This document shows, piece by piece, positions 26,033 through 38,266 of a DNA stretch of 64,000 nucleotides (the stretch's first letter is position 1; each line of letters opens with the position of its first letter). The notes beneath the pieces are model-generated. The model saw nothing but the letters and a program-made list of their open reading frames with translations. It was not told where the DNA came from and did no database searches. Both the position numbers and the translations under genes were made by a program. Source of the DNA: DATKPE01 sp035524335 (GTDB lineage Bacteria; Bacteroidota; Ignavibacteria; UBA10030; SZUA-254); NCBI GenBank assembly GCA_035524335.1, contig DATKPE010000029.1, positions 1 through 64,000 of the forward strand. The letters run 5' to 3'.

Positions 26033-26479
26033 ATGACAACGTCGCATCACCGCTTTGCCGGCATCCTTTTCACGGGCATTCTCCTCGTCGTCATCCTCGC
26101 AGGCTGTGAAACCGATGCCAAGCGCGCCCTCCATATGTCCAAATCCACCTTCGAGAAAATCTGCCGGAACGATCAGTCGGCGGCGGACAACATCGACTGG
26201 TCCGTTCTCCTCGTGAACGGCGAAGAGGTCGGCAGGGGATTCGTCCAGCTCACTTCCGATTTTGAAAAATCGGAATACAGGGCCGCCCTCATCTCACGCC
26301 TCAACAACGAGTTCGGCGGCAGAAAATGGAACGTCATGACGGTGAAAAACTGGCGCATCGAATCGCAGGGCGTCGAAAGCGTCATCATCGCCGCCGATGC
26401 CCCGAACGGCGGCCTGATCAGTATGACCTTTCAGAAAAACGGGCTCGAAAAGAAAATCTCCAAGATCGATTATCATTGA
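26033..26479 (+). CDS. Putative lipoprotein, unknown family
   Basis: This 148-residue protein has a lipoprotein signal with lipobox LAGC (Cys at about residue 23) after a hydrophobic core. The mature part is a small alpha/beta protein with no motif I recognise; the ending MTFQKNGLEKKISKIDYH suggests a beta-rich domain like small periplasmic binding folds. The ATG at 26033 is used because the signal peptide begins there; the frame extends upstream to 25823 without coding character. It follows nrdJ after a hairpin and is probably expressed by read-through or separately. Confidence 0.6.
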   Translation: MTTSHHRFAGILFTGILLVVILAGCETDAKRALHMSKSTFEKICRNDQSAADNIDWSVLLVNGEEVGRGFVQLTSDFEKSEYRAALISRLNNEFGGRKWNVMTVKNWRIESQGVESVIIAADAPNGGLISMTFQKNGLEKKISKIDYH

Positions 26480-26542
26480 CCGATCCGGCGGGATCGGACC
26501 TCTATTCAGCAATCCGCCGGCGTTCTTCCTGACGTATTGACC

Positions 26543-27091
26543 ATGGACCGGAAACCGGTCATCGCACTCTGCATGGCTGTCATGGGGTGTACAACACCCC
26601 AGACGGTTTTCTCTCCCCCTCCCGCCGTTCCGGCGCCATCCCGGCTCGCTCCATCACCCGTCGTTCCGATTCCCGGAACCGTCGCATATGAAACCGAATC
26701 GGTCGGACCATGGACGCCGAAGTACATCCGGACAGGCTTCTCCACCGGCCTGATGCTGGAATGCGTGAACCTTCTGCACACTCCCCGTCTGCGGCGGAGA
26801 GCCATCATCGATGTCTGGTCGTATGAACCCGGCGGGAGCTCCGGACCAACCGGCCGGGATACATCGCCCGAATCCACCGGAACGACGCTTTTCCGGCGCA
26901 TGGCATCCTCCGTCAACGGGCTGGGTCAGGCGTTTTTCGCCCTCCCGCCGGGGTCGTACATGCTTCGTCAGCTCTCGCCGTGGGGGGAGCAATTCACCCT
27001 CACCGGACTGCTCGTGAAGGAAGGCGCTTACTCGGTTGTGATGGTTCAGGCCGTCGGGGAGGATGCTGAATCGGACGAAATGAGGAGATGA
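26543..27091 (+). CDS. Putative lipoprotein, unknown function
   Basis: This 182-residue protein starts with a short signal peptide ending in a lipobox-like AVMGC (Cys at about residue 16). A Pro/Ser/Ala-rich spacer (to about 50) suggests an extended linker from the membrane. The rest has no recognised domain; the segment near 140-170 (PPGSYMLRQLSPWGEQFTL) looks like a beta-sandwich edge with a PEGA-like PPGSY turn. The ATG at 26543 is preferred to the TTG two codons upstream. No operon partner is clear. Confidence 0.5.
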   Translation: MDRKPVIALCMAVMGCTTPQTVFSPPPAVPAPSRLAPSPVVPIPGTVAYETESVGPWTPKYIRTGFSTGLMLECVNLLHTPRLRRRAIIDVWSYEPGGSSGPTGRDTSPESTGTTLFRRMASSVNGLGQAFFALPPGSYMLRQLSPWGEQFTLTGLLVKEGAYSVVMVQAVGEDAESDEMRR

Positions 27092-27197
27092 GTAGTTCAA
27101 ATAGTGTTGTTTATTATGAATTTAAACATATTTCACCGTTCTCAAAGCGGGCTGATTTGCCTATTTCCGGGGGATCAAAATTTAATTCGTCCATCTC

Positions 27198-27226
27198 TTG
27201 AATTTCTCGTGCAACTGTCGTAATTT
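27198..27226 (+). promoter_or_regulatory. Promoter for the DUF3857 lipoprotein gene
   Basis: TTGAAT (27198-27203), a 17-bp spacer and TAATTT (27221-27226) lie 47 bp before the ATG. The leader carries AAGGAAGGGG that could pair with a CCCCCTCC run a few bases later, with one mismatch, so the purine-rich tract may be partly masked. Confidence 0.5.
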
Positions 27227-27272
27227 TTTTTAAGGAAGGGGAAGTCTATCCCCCTCCTGAATCGCCACGGCG

Positions 27273-29261
27273 ATGAAACCATTACTCTTCATATTCCTCC
27301 TGTCCCTCGCAGTTCTGTCGCTCTCCTGTACCACGGCACTTCTGATGGACGCCTCGGCTCTTCGCGAAGAACTCGGCCTCGATAAAATGCCGACGGCGGA
27401 GGATTACCCTGAAGTCGACGGCGTCGTTCTCCTGGACAGACAGCAGATCGAAATGGACCTCGACCGGAACACCGATCTCTTCACCTATAACAAGGTCCAT
27501 AAAATTCAAAAACTCTTCCGGAATCTCGAGGCGCACGCAACGATCGAAATCCCCCTCTACGAAGGGGAATCGCTCACCGAACTCCGCGCCCGGACGATCA
27601 AACCGAACGGGACCAACATCTCCCTGAAGGACCAGGATTTCTACACCATCACCGGCGAGGTCAAAGGCTCCACACTATACGCGGACACGAAACTGATCCG
27701 ATTCACTTTCCCCGCCGTGGAGAAGGGATGCATCATCGATTATCAGTATACCAAGAAGACACAGCGGGCCTTCTGGTACGACGTCTGGAAAATTCAGAAT
27801 TATCTCCCGACGCTCAAAAGCGAATACGTGCTGACGGTGCCGGTCATTCTGATGGACAAGGAGCGGGGACTCGGCTGGACCTGGCGCTACAAGAGCTACA
27901 ATTACGCCGCCCTCCCGCCGCCGGTCCAGACGCCGATGAATCTGTTCGAACGGATGGCGAACAGCAACAAGGTGTCGTTCGCGTGGACTCTGCACGACAT
28001 ACCGGCCTTCATCGAAGAGCCGAACATGCCGCCCCCCTCGCTCAACATGTCGTACGTCCGTTTTTCCCTCGCCGACTGGTCGAACTGGGACGCGATCTCC
28101 GGGTGGTACTACAAGAAGCTGTTCGAACCCCAGCTGGCGGTCACCGACATGATCCACAACCTCGCCCTCGATCTCACCGCCGGGGCGAAGACCGACGCTG
28201 AAAAGATCCTCCGGATCACGAATTACGTCCACGCGATCAGATACATCTCCGTCGACCTCGGCAGCAGCACCCTTCAGCCTGCCCTCCCCCAGGTGGTCAT
28301 CGACAGGCGGTACGGCGACTGCAAGGATAAGGCGGCTCTCCTGATCAGCATGCTCCGCGATCTCAACATCGCGGCATCGCCCGTTCTCATGCTGACCGCC
28401 TCGGAGGGGCTCCTCGATCCCGAGTTCCCCACCTGGTCGTTCAACCATATGATCGTGAAATCGTCCTCCCGCGACGGACAGACCTACTGGATCGACCCGA
28501 CGGTCAATTACTGCCAGCAGGGCCGGCTCCCGTGGCAGGATGAGGGGATCGACGTTCTGGTCATTCACGACGACGGATCCTCCGCGATCGAACGGACCCC
28601 GACCGCCTCGTGCGACCAGAACGTGACCGACATCGACGTCAAGGTCTATGTCGGCACCGAAACCGACACCAAATTCTCCGTGGACATCACCTACAGCGGG
28701 GAAAAGAATTTCCGGAGCAGGGCCTTCTTCAGCGACTATACCGACCGGGAACTGAAGGAATTCTGCAAGGAACTGATCATCGACAATTACCTCGACGCGG
28801 TCATCCAGCACTGTTCGCTGACGAACTTCGATACCCTTTCCTGCGATCTCAAGCTGGCGTTCGATTTTTCCGTGCCGAACGCCCTGAAGAAACAGGGCGA
28901 CCTCTTCCTTCTGAACATCGATCCGTTCAAGCTCTTCACCGACCTCTCCTGGCTCGCCCGGGATACGCGGATCTATCCGATCGACCTCGAATATCCCTAT
29001 ACGATCAAGAAACGGATCAAGGTGTTCTATCCGGAGGAAAAATATGTGGTGAGAAACCTCCCGGAAAAAATCCAGTTCAAGAACGACAACATCGTCTATC
29101 TGAACGGCTTTTCCTCATCCGAACCGCACCAGCTGGTGGAAGAGGAGAGCTTCGCCGTCGAACAGCCCTACATCCCCGCCCACCGGTATGCGGAACTGCG
29201 GAAACTGTTCGAGGTCGTGAAGAGCCGGTCTGTCGAACAGCTCATCTTCACCCATCGCTGA
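27273..29261 (+). CDS. DUF3857/transglutaminase-like lipoprotein
   Basis: This 662-residue protein has a lipoprotein signal (lipobox LSLSC, Cys near 19), a DUF3857-type N-terminal beta domain (about 60-260) and a transglutaminase-like domain (about 285-430). The catalytic Cys lies in RRYGDCKDKAALLISMLR, the His in FNHMIVK and the Asp in YWIDPT. A C-terminal DUF2569/DUF3858-like beta domain follows. The family is common in Bacteroidota and relatives; the substrate is unknown, though proteolysis or cross-linking at the envelope is assumed. A promoter is visible upstream and the convergent guaA gene ends 14 nt after the stop. Confidence 0.82.
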   Translation: MKPLLFIFLLSLAVLSLSCTTALLMDASALREELGLDKMPTAEDYPEVDGVVLLDRQQIEMDLDRNTDLFTYNKVHKIQKLFRNLEAHATIEIPLYEGESLTELRARTIKPNGTNISLKDQDFYTITGEVKGSTLYADTKLIRFTFPAVEKGCIIDYQYTKKTQRAFWYDVWKIQNYLPTLKSEYVLTVPVILMDKERGLGWTWRYKSYNYAALPPPVQTPMNLFERMANSNKVSFAWTLHDIPAFIEEPNMPPPSLNMSYVRFSLADWSNWDAISGWYYKKLFEPQLAVTDMIHNLALDLTAGAKTDAEKILRITNYVHAIRYISVDLGSSTLQPALPQVVIDRRYGDCKDKAALLISMLRDLNIAASPVLMLTASEGLLDPEFPTWSFNHMIVKSSSRDGQTYWIDPTVNYCQQGRLPWQDEGIDVLVIHDDGSSAIERTPTASCDQNVTDIDVKVYVGTETDTKFSVDITYSGEKNFRSRAFFSDYTDRELKEFCKELIIDNYLDAVIQHCSLTNFDTLSCDLKLAFDFSVPNALKKQGDLFLLNIDPFKLFTDLSWLARDTRIYPIDLEYPYTIKKRIKVFYPEEKYVVRNLPEKIQFKNDNIVYLNGFSSSEPHQLVEEESFAVEQPYIPAHRYAELRKLFEVVKSRSVEQLIFTHR

Positions 29262-29275
29262 TCTCCCCCCCGGCC

Positions 29276-30829
29276 TTATTCCCATTCGATCGTCGACGGC
29301 GGTTTTGAACTGATGTCGTAGACGACTCTGTTGATCCCCCTCACCTCGTTCACGATCCGGCTGGCGGCCCGCGCCAGTACTTCGGGGGGAAACGGATACC
29401 AGTCGGCTGTCATTCCGTCCACGCTCGATACGGCGCGCAGTGCAATTACCGAATCGTACGTCCGCTGGTCGCCCATGACGCCCACGGTCTGAACGGGCAG
29501 GAACACCGCAAAGGCCTGCCAGACATGTTCGTAGAGACCGGCCCGCCGGATCTCCTCGATGAAAACGGCGTCGGCTTCCCTGAGCATCGACAGTTTTTCC
29601 GCCGTGACGGCGCCGATGATCCTGACAGCGAGTCCGGGACCGGGAAACGGATGTCTCATGATGAGCTCATCGGGCAGTCCGAGAAGCCGCCCGACAGCCC
29701 TCACCTCGTCCTTGAACAGCTCCCGGAACGGCTCCAGCAGTTTCAGCTTCATCCGGTCCGGCAGTCCGCCGACATTGTGATGCGACTTTATCGTGTGCGA
29801 GGGCCCGCGGTACGAGACCGATTCGATGACGTCCGGATAGAGCGTTCCCTGGGCGAGAAAATCCGCCGACCCCGCCGATGCCGCCTCCTTCTCGAATACC
29901 TCGATGAACGTCTTCCCAATGATCTTGCGTTTCTGCTCGGGATCCGCGACGCCGGCCAACCGCGTCAGGAAGAGCTCCCGTGCATCGACGGAGCGGAGAT
30001 CGAAACGGTAATGATCCCTGTACAGGCGGACAATGGCGGCGCTCTCATCCTTCCGCATGAGGCCGGTGTCGATGTGCACGCAGGTGAGCCGGTCTCCGAT
30101 CGCCCGGTGAATCAGCACGGCCAGGACCGACGAGTCGACGCCGCCGCTGAGCGCGCAGAGCACGCGGCCGTCGCCGACGACTGCGCGGATCTCCCCGACG
30201 GCGCGTTCGACATAAAACCCCGCGCTCCACCCGCCGCGACAGCCGCAGATACCGTACACAAAATTCCTGAGGAGGTCTGTTCCGTGAACGGAATGCACCA
30301 CTTCAGGATGAAACTGAACGCCGTAGATCCTCTTCCCGCGGTGGCGGACGGCGCAGATGGGGGAATTGTCGGAATGCGCGATCGCCTCGAAACCGGGGGG
30401 CAGTCCGGTCAGTGCGTCGCCATGGCTCATCCACACGCGGGTCGTCTCTGCCGGCGGGGTGCCGAGATCCCGAAAGAGATCGGTGCGGTCATCGAGGCGG
30501 ACGTCCGCAGGCCCGAACTCCCGTTTCGCGGATCGGTTGACTTCCCCGCCGAAGGTCTGCGCGATCAGCTGAAGCCCGTAACAGATGCCGAGAATGGGCA
30601 CACCCATGTTATAGACTGCGGGATCGGGATGAGGGGCGTCGGGGTCGTAGACGCTTGCCGGTCCGCCGGAAAAGACGATACCAGCAGGCTGTTTTGCCCG
30701 AAGCTCGCCCGCCGGTGCCGTGCCGGGAAGAAGTTCGGCGTACACGCCCAGTTCGCGGATGCGCCGGGCGATGAGTTGGGAATACTGGGCGCCGAAATCG
30801 AGGACAACGACAAGTTCAGGATGCTTCAT
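29276..30829 (-). CDS. guaA: GMP synthase (glutamine-hydrolysing)
   Basis: GuaA (517 residues) converts XMP to GMP with ATP and glutamine. The class I glutaminase domain (1-200) has nucleophile C83 in GICYGLQLIAQTFGGEV and the later HPEVVHS triad His/Glu. The ATP-pyrophosphatase P-loop is LSGGVDSSVLA, followed by the dimerisation domain ending in KPPSTIEWE, as in all GuaA proteins. The start is ATG at 30829 (MKHPELVVVLDFGAQYSQLI); the open frame to 30919 is non-coding. The gene is probably monocistronic. Confidence 0.96.
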   Translation of the reverse strand: MKHPELVVVLDFGAQYSQLIARRIRELGVYAELLPGTAPAGELRAKQPAGIVFSGGPASVYDPDAPHPDPAVYNMGVPILGICYGLQLIAQTFGGEVNRSAKREFGPADVRLDDRTDLFRDLGTPPAETTRVWMSHGDALTGLPPGFEAIAHSDNSPICAVRHRGKRIYGVQFHPEVVHSVHGTDLLRNFVYGICGCRGGWSAGFYVERAVGEIRAVVGDGRVLCALSGGVDSSVLAVLIHRAIGDRLTCVHIDTGLMRKDESAAIVRLYRDHYRFDLRSVDARELFLTRLAGVADPEQKRKIIGKTFIEVFEKEAASAGSADFLAQGTLYPDVIESVSYRGPSHTIKSHHNVGGLPDRMKLKLLEPFRELFKDEVRAVGRLLGLPDELIMRHPFPGPGLAVRIIGAVTAEKLSMLREADAVFIEEIRRAGLYEHVWQAFAVFLPVQTVGVMGDQRTYDSVIALRAVSSVDGMTADWYPFPPEVLARAASRIVNEVRGINRVVYDISSKPPSTIEWE

Positions 30830-30909
30830 GAAGGTTCCGGAAAAAGTGGAGGCTGGTCCGATCCATCTTACAATTTTTTTCGGCAACCGGCAAGCGGGGA
30901 TAAAAACAA

Positions 30910-30936
30910 GCCGCCCCATTCACGGAATGGGGCGGC
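30910..30936 (-). terminator. Rho-independent terminator of the DUF1059 gene
   Basis: A 12-bp perfect stem, GCCGCCCCATTC (30910-30921) and GAATGGGGCGGC (30925-30936), is followed on the minus strand by TTGTTTTTA. It lies 27 nt past the DUF1059-protein stop and separates it from guaA. Confidence 0.8.
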
Positions 30937-30963
30937 GGGAGAGTGAACCGGTGCATGGGGGAA

Positions 30964-31290
30964 TTACTTCATTCCCTTGTCGGCATCGGCCGGTACGGTT
31001 TTCATCATCGCGCGGACATCCTTCGCGGTGATCTTTTTGTTGTGCGCCTTCTGTGCGTGTTTGATCGTCGCGTCGATGATTTCCTTCTCATCGTGGCTCC
31101 GCATCATGAATCCGCAGGAAGGATCGCACTGAACTTCCTTCAGCTCTTTTGACATCTCTTTCGGAGACGCCTTCATTTCGCTTTTCTGCATCGCATTGCC
31201 CTGCATCGCGTCCTGGCGCGGTGCGGCAAAGCCTGCGCAGGTCAGCGCAAGAACTGCCACAAGAATCGATCCAACAAGCCGCTTCAGCAT
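30964..31290 (-). CDS. Secreted DUF1059-family protein
   Basis: This 108-residue protein has a signal peptide (1-22), a Met/Lys-rich spacer and a DUF1059-like domain with CDPSCGFMMRSHDEKEIID and THAQKAHNK-type residues (KHAQKAHNKKITAKDVRAMMK). DUF1059 proteins are small domains of unknown function with a conserved Cys-Gly and His pattern; metal binding is possible. Export is unusual, since most DUF1059 proteins are cytosolic. The ATG at 31290 has GAAAGGAG (31298-31305 on the plus strand) 7 nt upstream; the longer frame to 31380 is not used. Confidence 0.7.
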   Translation of the reverse strand: MLKRLVGSILVAVLALTCAGFAAPRQDAMQGNAMQKSEMKASPKEMSKELKEVQCDPSCGFMMRSHDEKEIIDATIKHAQKAHNKKITAKDVRAMMKTVPADADKGMK

Positions 31291-31329
31291 AGCGGTACTC
31301 CTTTCGAGTGGTATGTGATGTATGAACTG

Positions 31330-31347
31330 CCGCCCTGATCCGGGCGG
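31330..31347 (-). terminator. Hairpin after gcvP
   Basis: CCGCCC (31330-31335) and GGGCGG (31342-31347) form a 6-bp GC stem with a 6-nt loop about 65 nt past the gcvP stop on the minus strand. No T tract follows, so its role as a terminator is weakly supported. Confidence 0.35.
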
Positions 31348-31413
31348 ATCTAAGGTACCAACCGGAGTCTTCAATTCCAAACGCTCTCCGCAACCGCTCC
31401 GGGACGGTTCACG

Positions 31414-34296
<2,883 letters not shown>

Positions 34297-34399
34297 AGGA
34301 GCGTCTGCATGTCAAAGGTGAACGTGGGGAAATCGTCTTTGGAGCGGGGGCAGTGCCGGCACGGAGGCGGGCCGCGGGGCGGGAAGAAATCCAGCGGGC

Positions 34400-34440
34400 G
34401 GCATCCGTCGTGCTCCGGCCCTCCGGTCTGTGCGGATGCC
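34400..34440 (-). promoter_or_regulatory. Hairpin between gcvH and gcvP
   Basis: GGCATCCG (34400-34407) and CGGATGCC (34433-34440) form a perfect 8-bp stem that starts at the last base of the gcvH stop codon. The loop contains CCGG...CCGG that can pair internally. It could process or attenuate the transcript so that gcvH and gcvP are made in different amounts. Confidence 0.45.
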
Positions 34441-34820
34441 TATTTTCCGATCAGTGCGCGATACCGTCCGGCATCGAGGAGGGCATCGAGTTCCCTGGGA
34501 TCGGAGAGTTTGATCCTGATCATCCAGCCCGACTCGTACGGATCCTTATTGACCGATTCGGAGCGCTTATCGAGCTGATCATTGACCGCCACCACCTCGC
34601 CGCCGACCGGGGCATAGAGATCGGAAACGGCCTTCACCGCTTCGATGGTTCCGAACGATTCGCCTTTCTTGACCTTCCGGCCGATCTTGGGGAGATCGAC
34701 GAAGACGATATCGCCCAGTTCACCCTGGGCATAATCGGTAATGCCGACGGTGCCGACGCCTGCTTCGGCGCGGATCCATTCGTGGTCGTTGGTGTATTTC
34801 AGATTGTCGGGAAAATTCAT
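34440..34820 (-). CDS. gcvH: Glycine cleavage system H protein
   Basis: GcvH (126 residues) is the lipoyl carrier shuttling the aminomethyl group between P, T and L proteins. The lipoyl lysine is K63 in GTIEAVKAVSDLYAP. Length and the start MNFPDNLKYTNDHEW are typical. It lies 12 nt after accC and upstream of gcvP, so lipoylated GcvH and biotinylated AccB are produced from one unit. Confidence 0.96.
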   Translation of the reverse strand: MNFPDNLKYTNDHEWIRAEAGVGTVGITDYAQGELGDIVFVDLPKIGRKVKKGESFGTIEAVKAVSDLYAPVGGEVVAVNDQLDKRSESVNKDPYESGWMIRIKLSDPRELDALLDAGRYRALIGK

Positions 34821-34832
34821 TGGGGGAGTCCT

Positions 34833-36191
<1,359 letters not shown>

Positions 36192-36242
36192 GATACGTCA
36201 CTTCGATGGTGGTTTGGCAACAGCTCCGCCGGAGAGGCGGAT

Positions 36243-36713
36243 TCACACCGGTTCGATGAGAAAAAGCGGCTGGTTATATTCAACCGGCTGACCGTTCTCG
36301 ACGAGGATCTTTGCGACCTTGCCGGCGACATCCGATTCAATCTCGTTCATCAGTTTCATCGCTTCGATGATGCACAGAACGGTCTTGTCCTGAACTTCCT
36401 GTCCGATCTGAACGTAGGGATCGGCATCCGGGGCGGGGGCTCGGTAGAATGTTCCGACAATGGGGGATTTGATCTCGTGATATTTGGGTTCATGGACTGC
36501 GGAAGGAGCCTGCGCCGCCGGAACGGCGGCGGGAGAATGGGCGGACGGTACCGCCGCGGCGGGAACAGCCGCCGTCTGTCCGGCCGCAGGAACCGGAACC
36601 ATCTGGGGATTCCGCGCAACGCGGACCCTCAGTCCCTCCTCTTCGATCTCGATTTCATCAACCTTACTCTGTTCAACAATCCTGACGAGCTTCTTTAAGT
36701 AGGATAAATCCAT
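36243..36713 (-). CDS. accB: Biotin carboxyl carrier protein
   Basis: AccB (156 residues) carries biotin on K120 in the motif EAMKLMNEIE. An N-terminal dimerisation segment (1-35) is followed by an Ala/Pro-rich flexible linker (about 36-80) and the biotinyl domain (81-156) with the thumb segment typical of AccB. The ATG at 36713 gives the canonical start MDLSYLKKLVRIVEQSKVDE; the open frame to 36851 is not coding. It lies between efp and accC, the widely conserved efp-accB-accC order. Confidence 0.95.
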   Translation of the reverse strand: MDLSYLKKLVRIVEQSKVDEIEIEEEGLRVRVARNPQMVPVPAAGQTAAVPAAAVPSAHSPAAVPAAQAPSAVHEPKYHEIKSPIVGTFYRAPAPDADPYVQIGQEVQDKTVLCIIEAMKLMNEIESDVAGKVAKILVENGQPVEYNQPLFLIEPV

Positions 36714-36765
36714 GTTTTCTCCGGTTGTTGGTAAAAACGGAAAACCCTGCCGTCCGGTAACCGAT

Positions 36766-37332
36766 TCAGGCAGCCTTGACCCGCTCGATGTAACTGCCTG
36801 TCCGCGTATCGACCCGGATTTTATCCCCTTCGTTGATGAACAGCGGCACATTCACGCTTGCGCCGGTTTCCACAACCGCAGGCTTCTGGGCCCCGGTGGC
36901 GGTGTCACCCCGGACGCCGGGCGGCGTTTCGACCACTTTCAGCTCGACGGTGATCGGAATCTGAATCGAGACGATGTCCGTGCCGTTGAAGGCGATTTCC
37001 ACAACCTCGGTTTCCTTGAGAAACTGCGCCCCGTCGCCGATCAGCTTCGCTTCAACATTGATTTGATCGTATGTTTCCTGATCCATGCAGACGAACGCTT
37101 CCCCGTCCTTGTACAGGAACTGATACTCCTTGGTTTCAATTCTGACCGGATCGACCGCTTCGCCGGCTCTGAAACGGTTTTCAACCACTTTTCCGGATTT
37201 CAGACTCTTCAGCTTCGCACGTACAAATGCACGCCAGTTTCCGGGATTTACATGTTGAAATTCGACTATTTCCCATAATTCTCCATCCATCCGGATCGTC
37301 ATTCCCGGCCGGAAATCTGCCGTTGTCGCCAT
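36766..37332 (-). CDS. efp: Elongation factor P with atypical tip loop
   Basis: EF-P (188 residues) helps ribosomes through polyproline stretches. The three-domain length, FRPGMTIRMDGELWEI and the final DTRTGSYIERVKA are canonical. The domain-I tip, normally PGKGQAF (Lys modified by EpmA) or with Arg (rhamnosylated by EarP), reads PGNWRAF here with N32 at the tip. So neither known modification site is at its usual place; R34 is two residues later. The promoter is at 37383-37411. It heads the efp-accBC-gcvHP run. EpmA, EpmB or EarP are not in the window. Confidence 0.94.
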   Translation of the reverse strand: MATTADFRPGMTIRMDGELWEIVEFQHVNPGNWRAFVRAKLKSLKSGKVVENRFRAGEAVDPVRIETKEYQFLYKDGEAFVCMDQETYDQINVEAKLIGDGAQFLKETEVVEIAFNGTDIVSIQIPITVELKVVETPPGVRGDTATGAQKPAVVETGASVNVPLFINEGDKIRVDTRTGSYIERVKAA

Positions 37333-37382
37333 AAATCTCCTGTTCTGAAAAAAAAGTGAAGTTCTTCAAATGTTGGGAAAAA

Positions 37383-37411
37383 AAGATACGAAGAACTCCC
37401 CTGAAAGTCAA
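37383..37411 (-). promoter_or_regulatory. Promoter for efp-accB-accC-gcvH-gcvP
   Basis: On the minus strand TTGACT (37411-37406), a 17-bp spacer and TATCTT (37388-37383) lie about 50 bp before the efp start. Confidence 0.65.
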
Positions 37412-37469
37412 GGTAAAGAAACTCCCTCAGGGAGCGGTAAAATACCCTCTTTTCATCAAAATCGGAAAC

Positions 37470-37486
37470 TTAACCGTAATTTAACC
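37470..37486 (+). promoter_or_regulatory. Tandem TTAACC box (Pho-box candidate) upstream of the response regulator
   Basis: TTAACC (37470-37475), 5 bp and TTAACC (37481-37486) form a direct repeat with 11-bp period, ending 9 bp before the -35. The geometry matches PhoB/PhoP activator sites, which are 11-bp-periodic direct repeats. Related elements lie at 39946-39964 and 42025-42043. Confidence 0.55.
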
Positions 37487-37495
37487 CCCCTTCTT

Positions 37496-37524
37496 TTGCA
37501 TTTCGTCATGCAGATATGTACCAT
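37496..37524 (+). promoter_or_regulatory. Promoter for the response-regulator gene
   Basis: TTGCAT (37496-37501), a 17-bp spacer and TACCAT (37519-37524) lie 27 bp before the ATG at 37552, directly downstream of the tandem TTAACC box. Confidence 0.45.
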
Positions 37525-37551
37525 TGGACTGACTTTCCGAGGTATTCAGCC

Positions 37552-38256
37552 ATGACACCCCAAAAATCGATCCTCGTCGTCGACGATGAGCAGGATATCG
37601 TCGATCTCGTGAAGTACAATCTTCAGCGTGAAGGATATACGGTCCTCACCGCCAGGAACGGAAAGGAGGCGCTCCAGCAGGCGGGAAAAAATCCGTCCCT
37701 GATCCTCCTCGACGTCATGATGCCTGAAATGAACGGGCTCGATTTATTGAAAAAGCTGAAAAATGATGCCGATTTGAGAGATATTCCGGTGGTTTTTCTG
37801 ACAGCGAAAGGTTCGGAGGTTGATGAAATCCTGGGCCTCGAACTGGGCGCCGACGATTATATCGTCAAACCGATCAGCATCCCCAAGCTGATCGCCCGGA
37901 TCAAAACCGTCCTCCGGAAATCCGAATCCCAGTCCGGATCCGCCGATCAGCAGAAGGAATTCGTCTTTGGCGCCATCGAAATCATCCCATCCCATCATAT
38001 CGTCCGGATCGATAAAAAAGAGGTTTTTTTTCCGAAGAAGGAGTTCGAAATTCTCACATTCCTCGTGAAACACCGGGATCAGGTGATCACCCGCGAACGG
38101 CTCCTGAACGCGATCTGGGGACAGAATGTCTACGTCGTCGATCGGACAATCGACGTCCATATCAGAAAAATCCGCGAAAAGCTCGGCCCTCACGCCGAGT
38201 ACATCGAAACGATCAAGGGAATCGGGTACCGGATCAGGATACGGGAAGAGGGATAA
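37552..38256 (+). CDS. PhoB/PhoP-like response regulator (OmpR family)
   Basis: This 234-residue regulator has a receiver domain with acidic pocket D11 and D12, phospho-acceptor D54, T85 and K106, and an OmpR-type winged-helix domain from about 135 ending in IETIKGIGYRIRI. It is followed by a convergent PiT phosphate transporter (10-nt gap). The likely partner kinase lies 1.8 kb away at 40060, with the transporter genes between them. By context it should control phosphate genes. The ATG at 37552 is chosen because the domain starts there; the frame is open to 37516 but that part overlaps the promoter. The tandem TTAACC box suggests autoregulation. Confidence 0.85.
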   Translation: MTPQKSILVVDDEQDIVDLVKYNLQREGYTVLTARNGKEALQQAGKNPSLILLDVMMPEMNGLDLLKKLKNDADLRDIPVVFLTAKGSEVDEILGLELGADDYIVKPISIPKLIARIKTVLRKSESQSGSADQQKEFVFGAIEIIPSHHIVRIDKKEVFFPKKEFEILTFLVKHRDQVITRERLLNAIWGQNVYVVDRTIDVHIRKIREKLGPHAEYIETIKGIGYRIRIREEG

Positions 38257-38266
38257 ACCGGAACGA

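Noticed and set aside
23743..26034. 763-residue open frame opposite nrdJ
   Set aside because: It is the complementary strand of a highly conserved reductase gene; the high GC and codon bias leave antisense frames open. No domain, ribosome-binding site or signal peptide supports it.
29525..30946. 473-residue open frame opposite guaA
   Set aside because: Antisense of guaA with no supporting motif.
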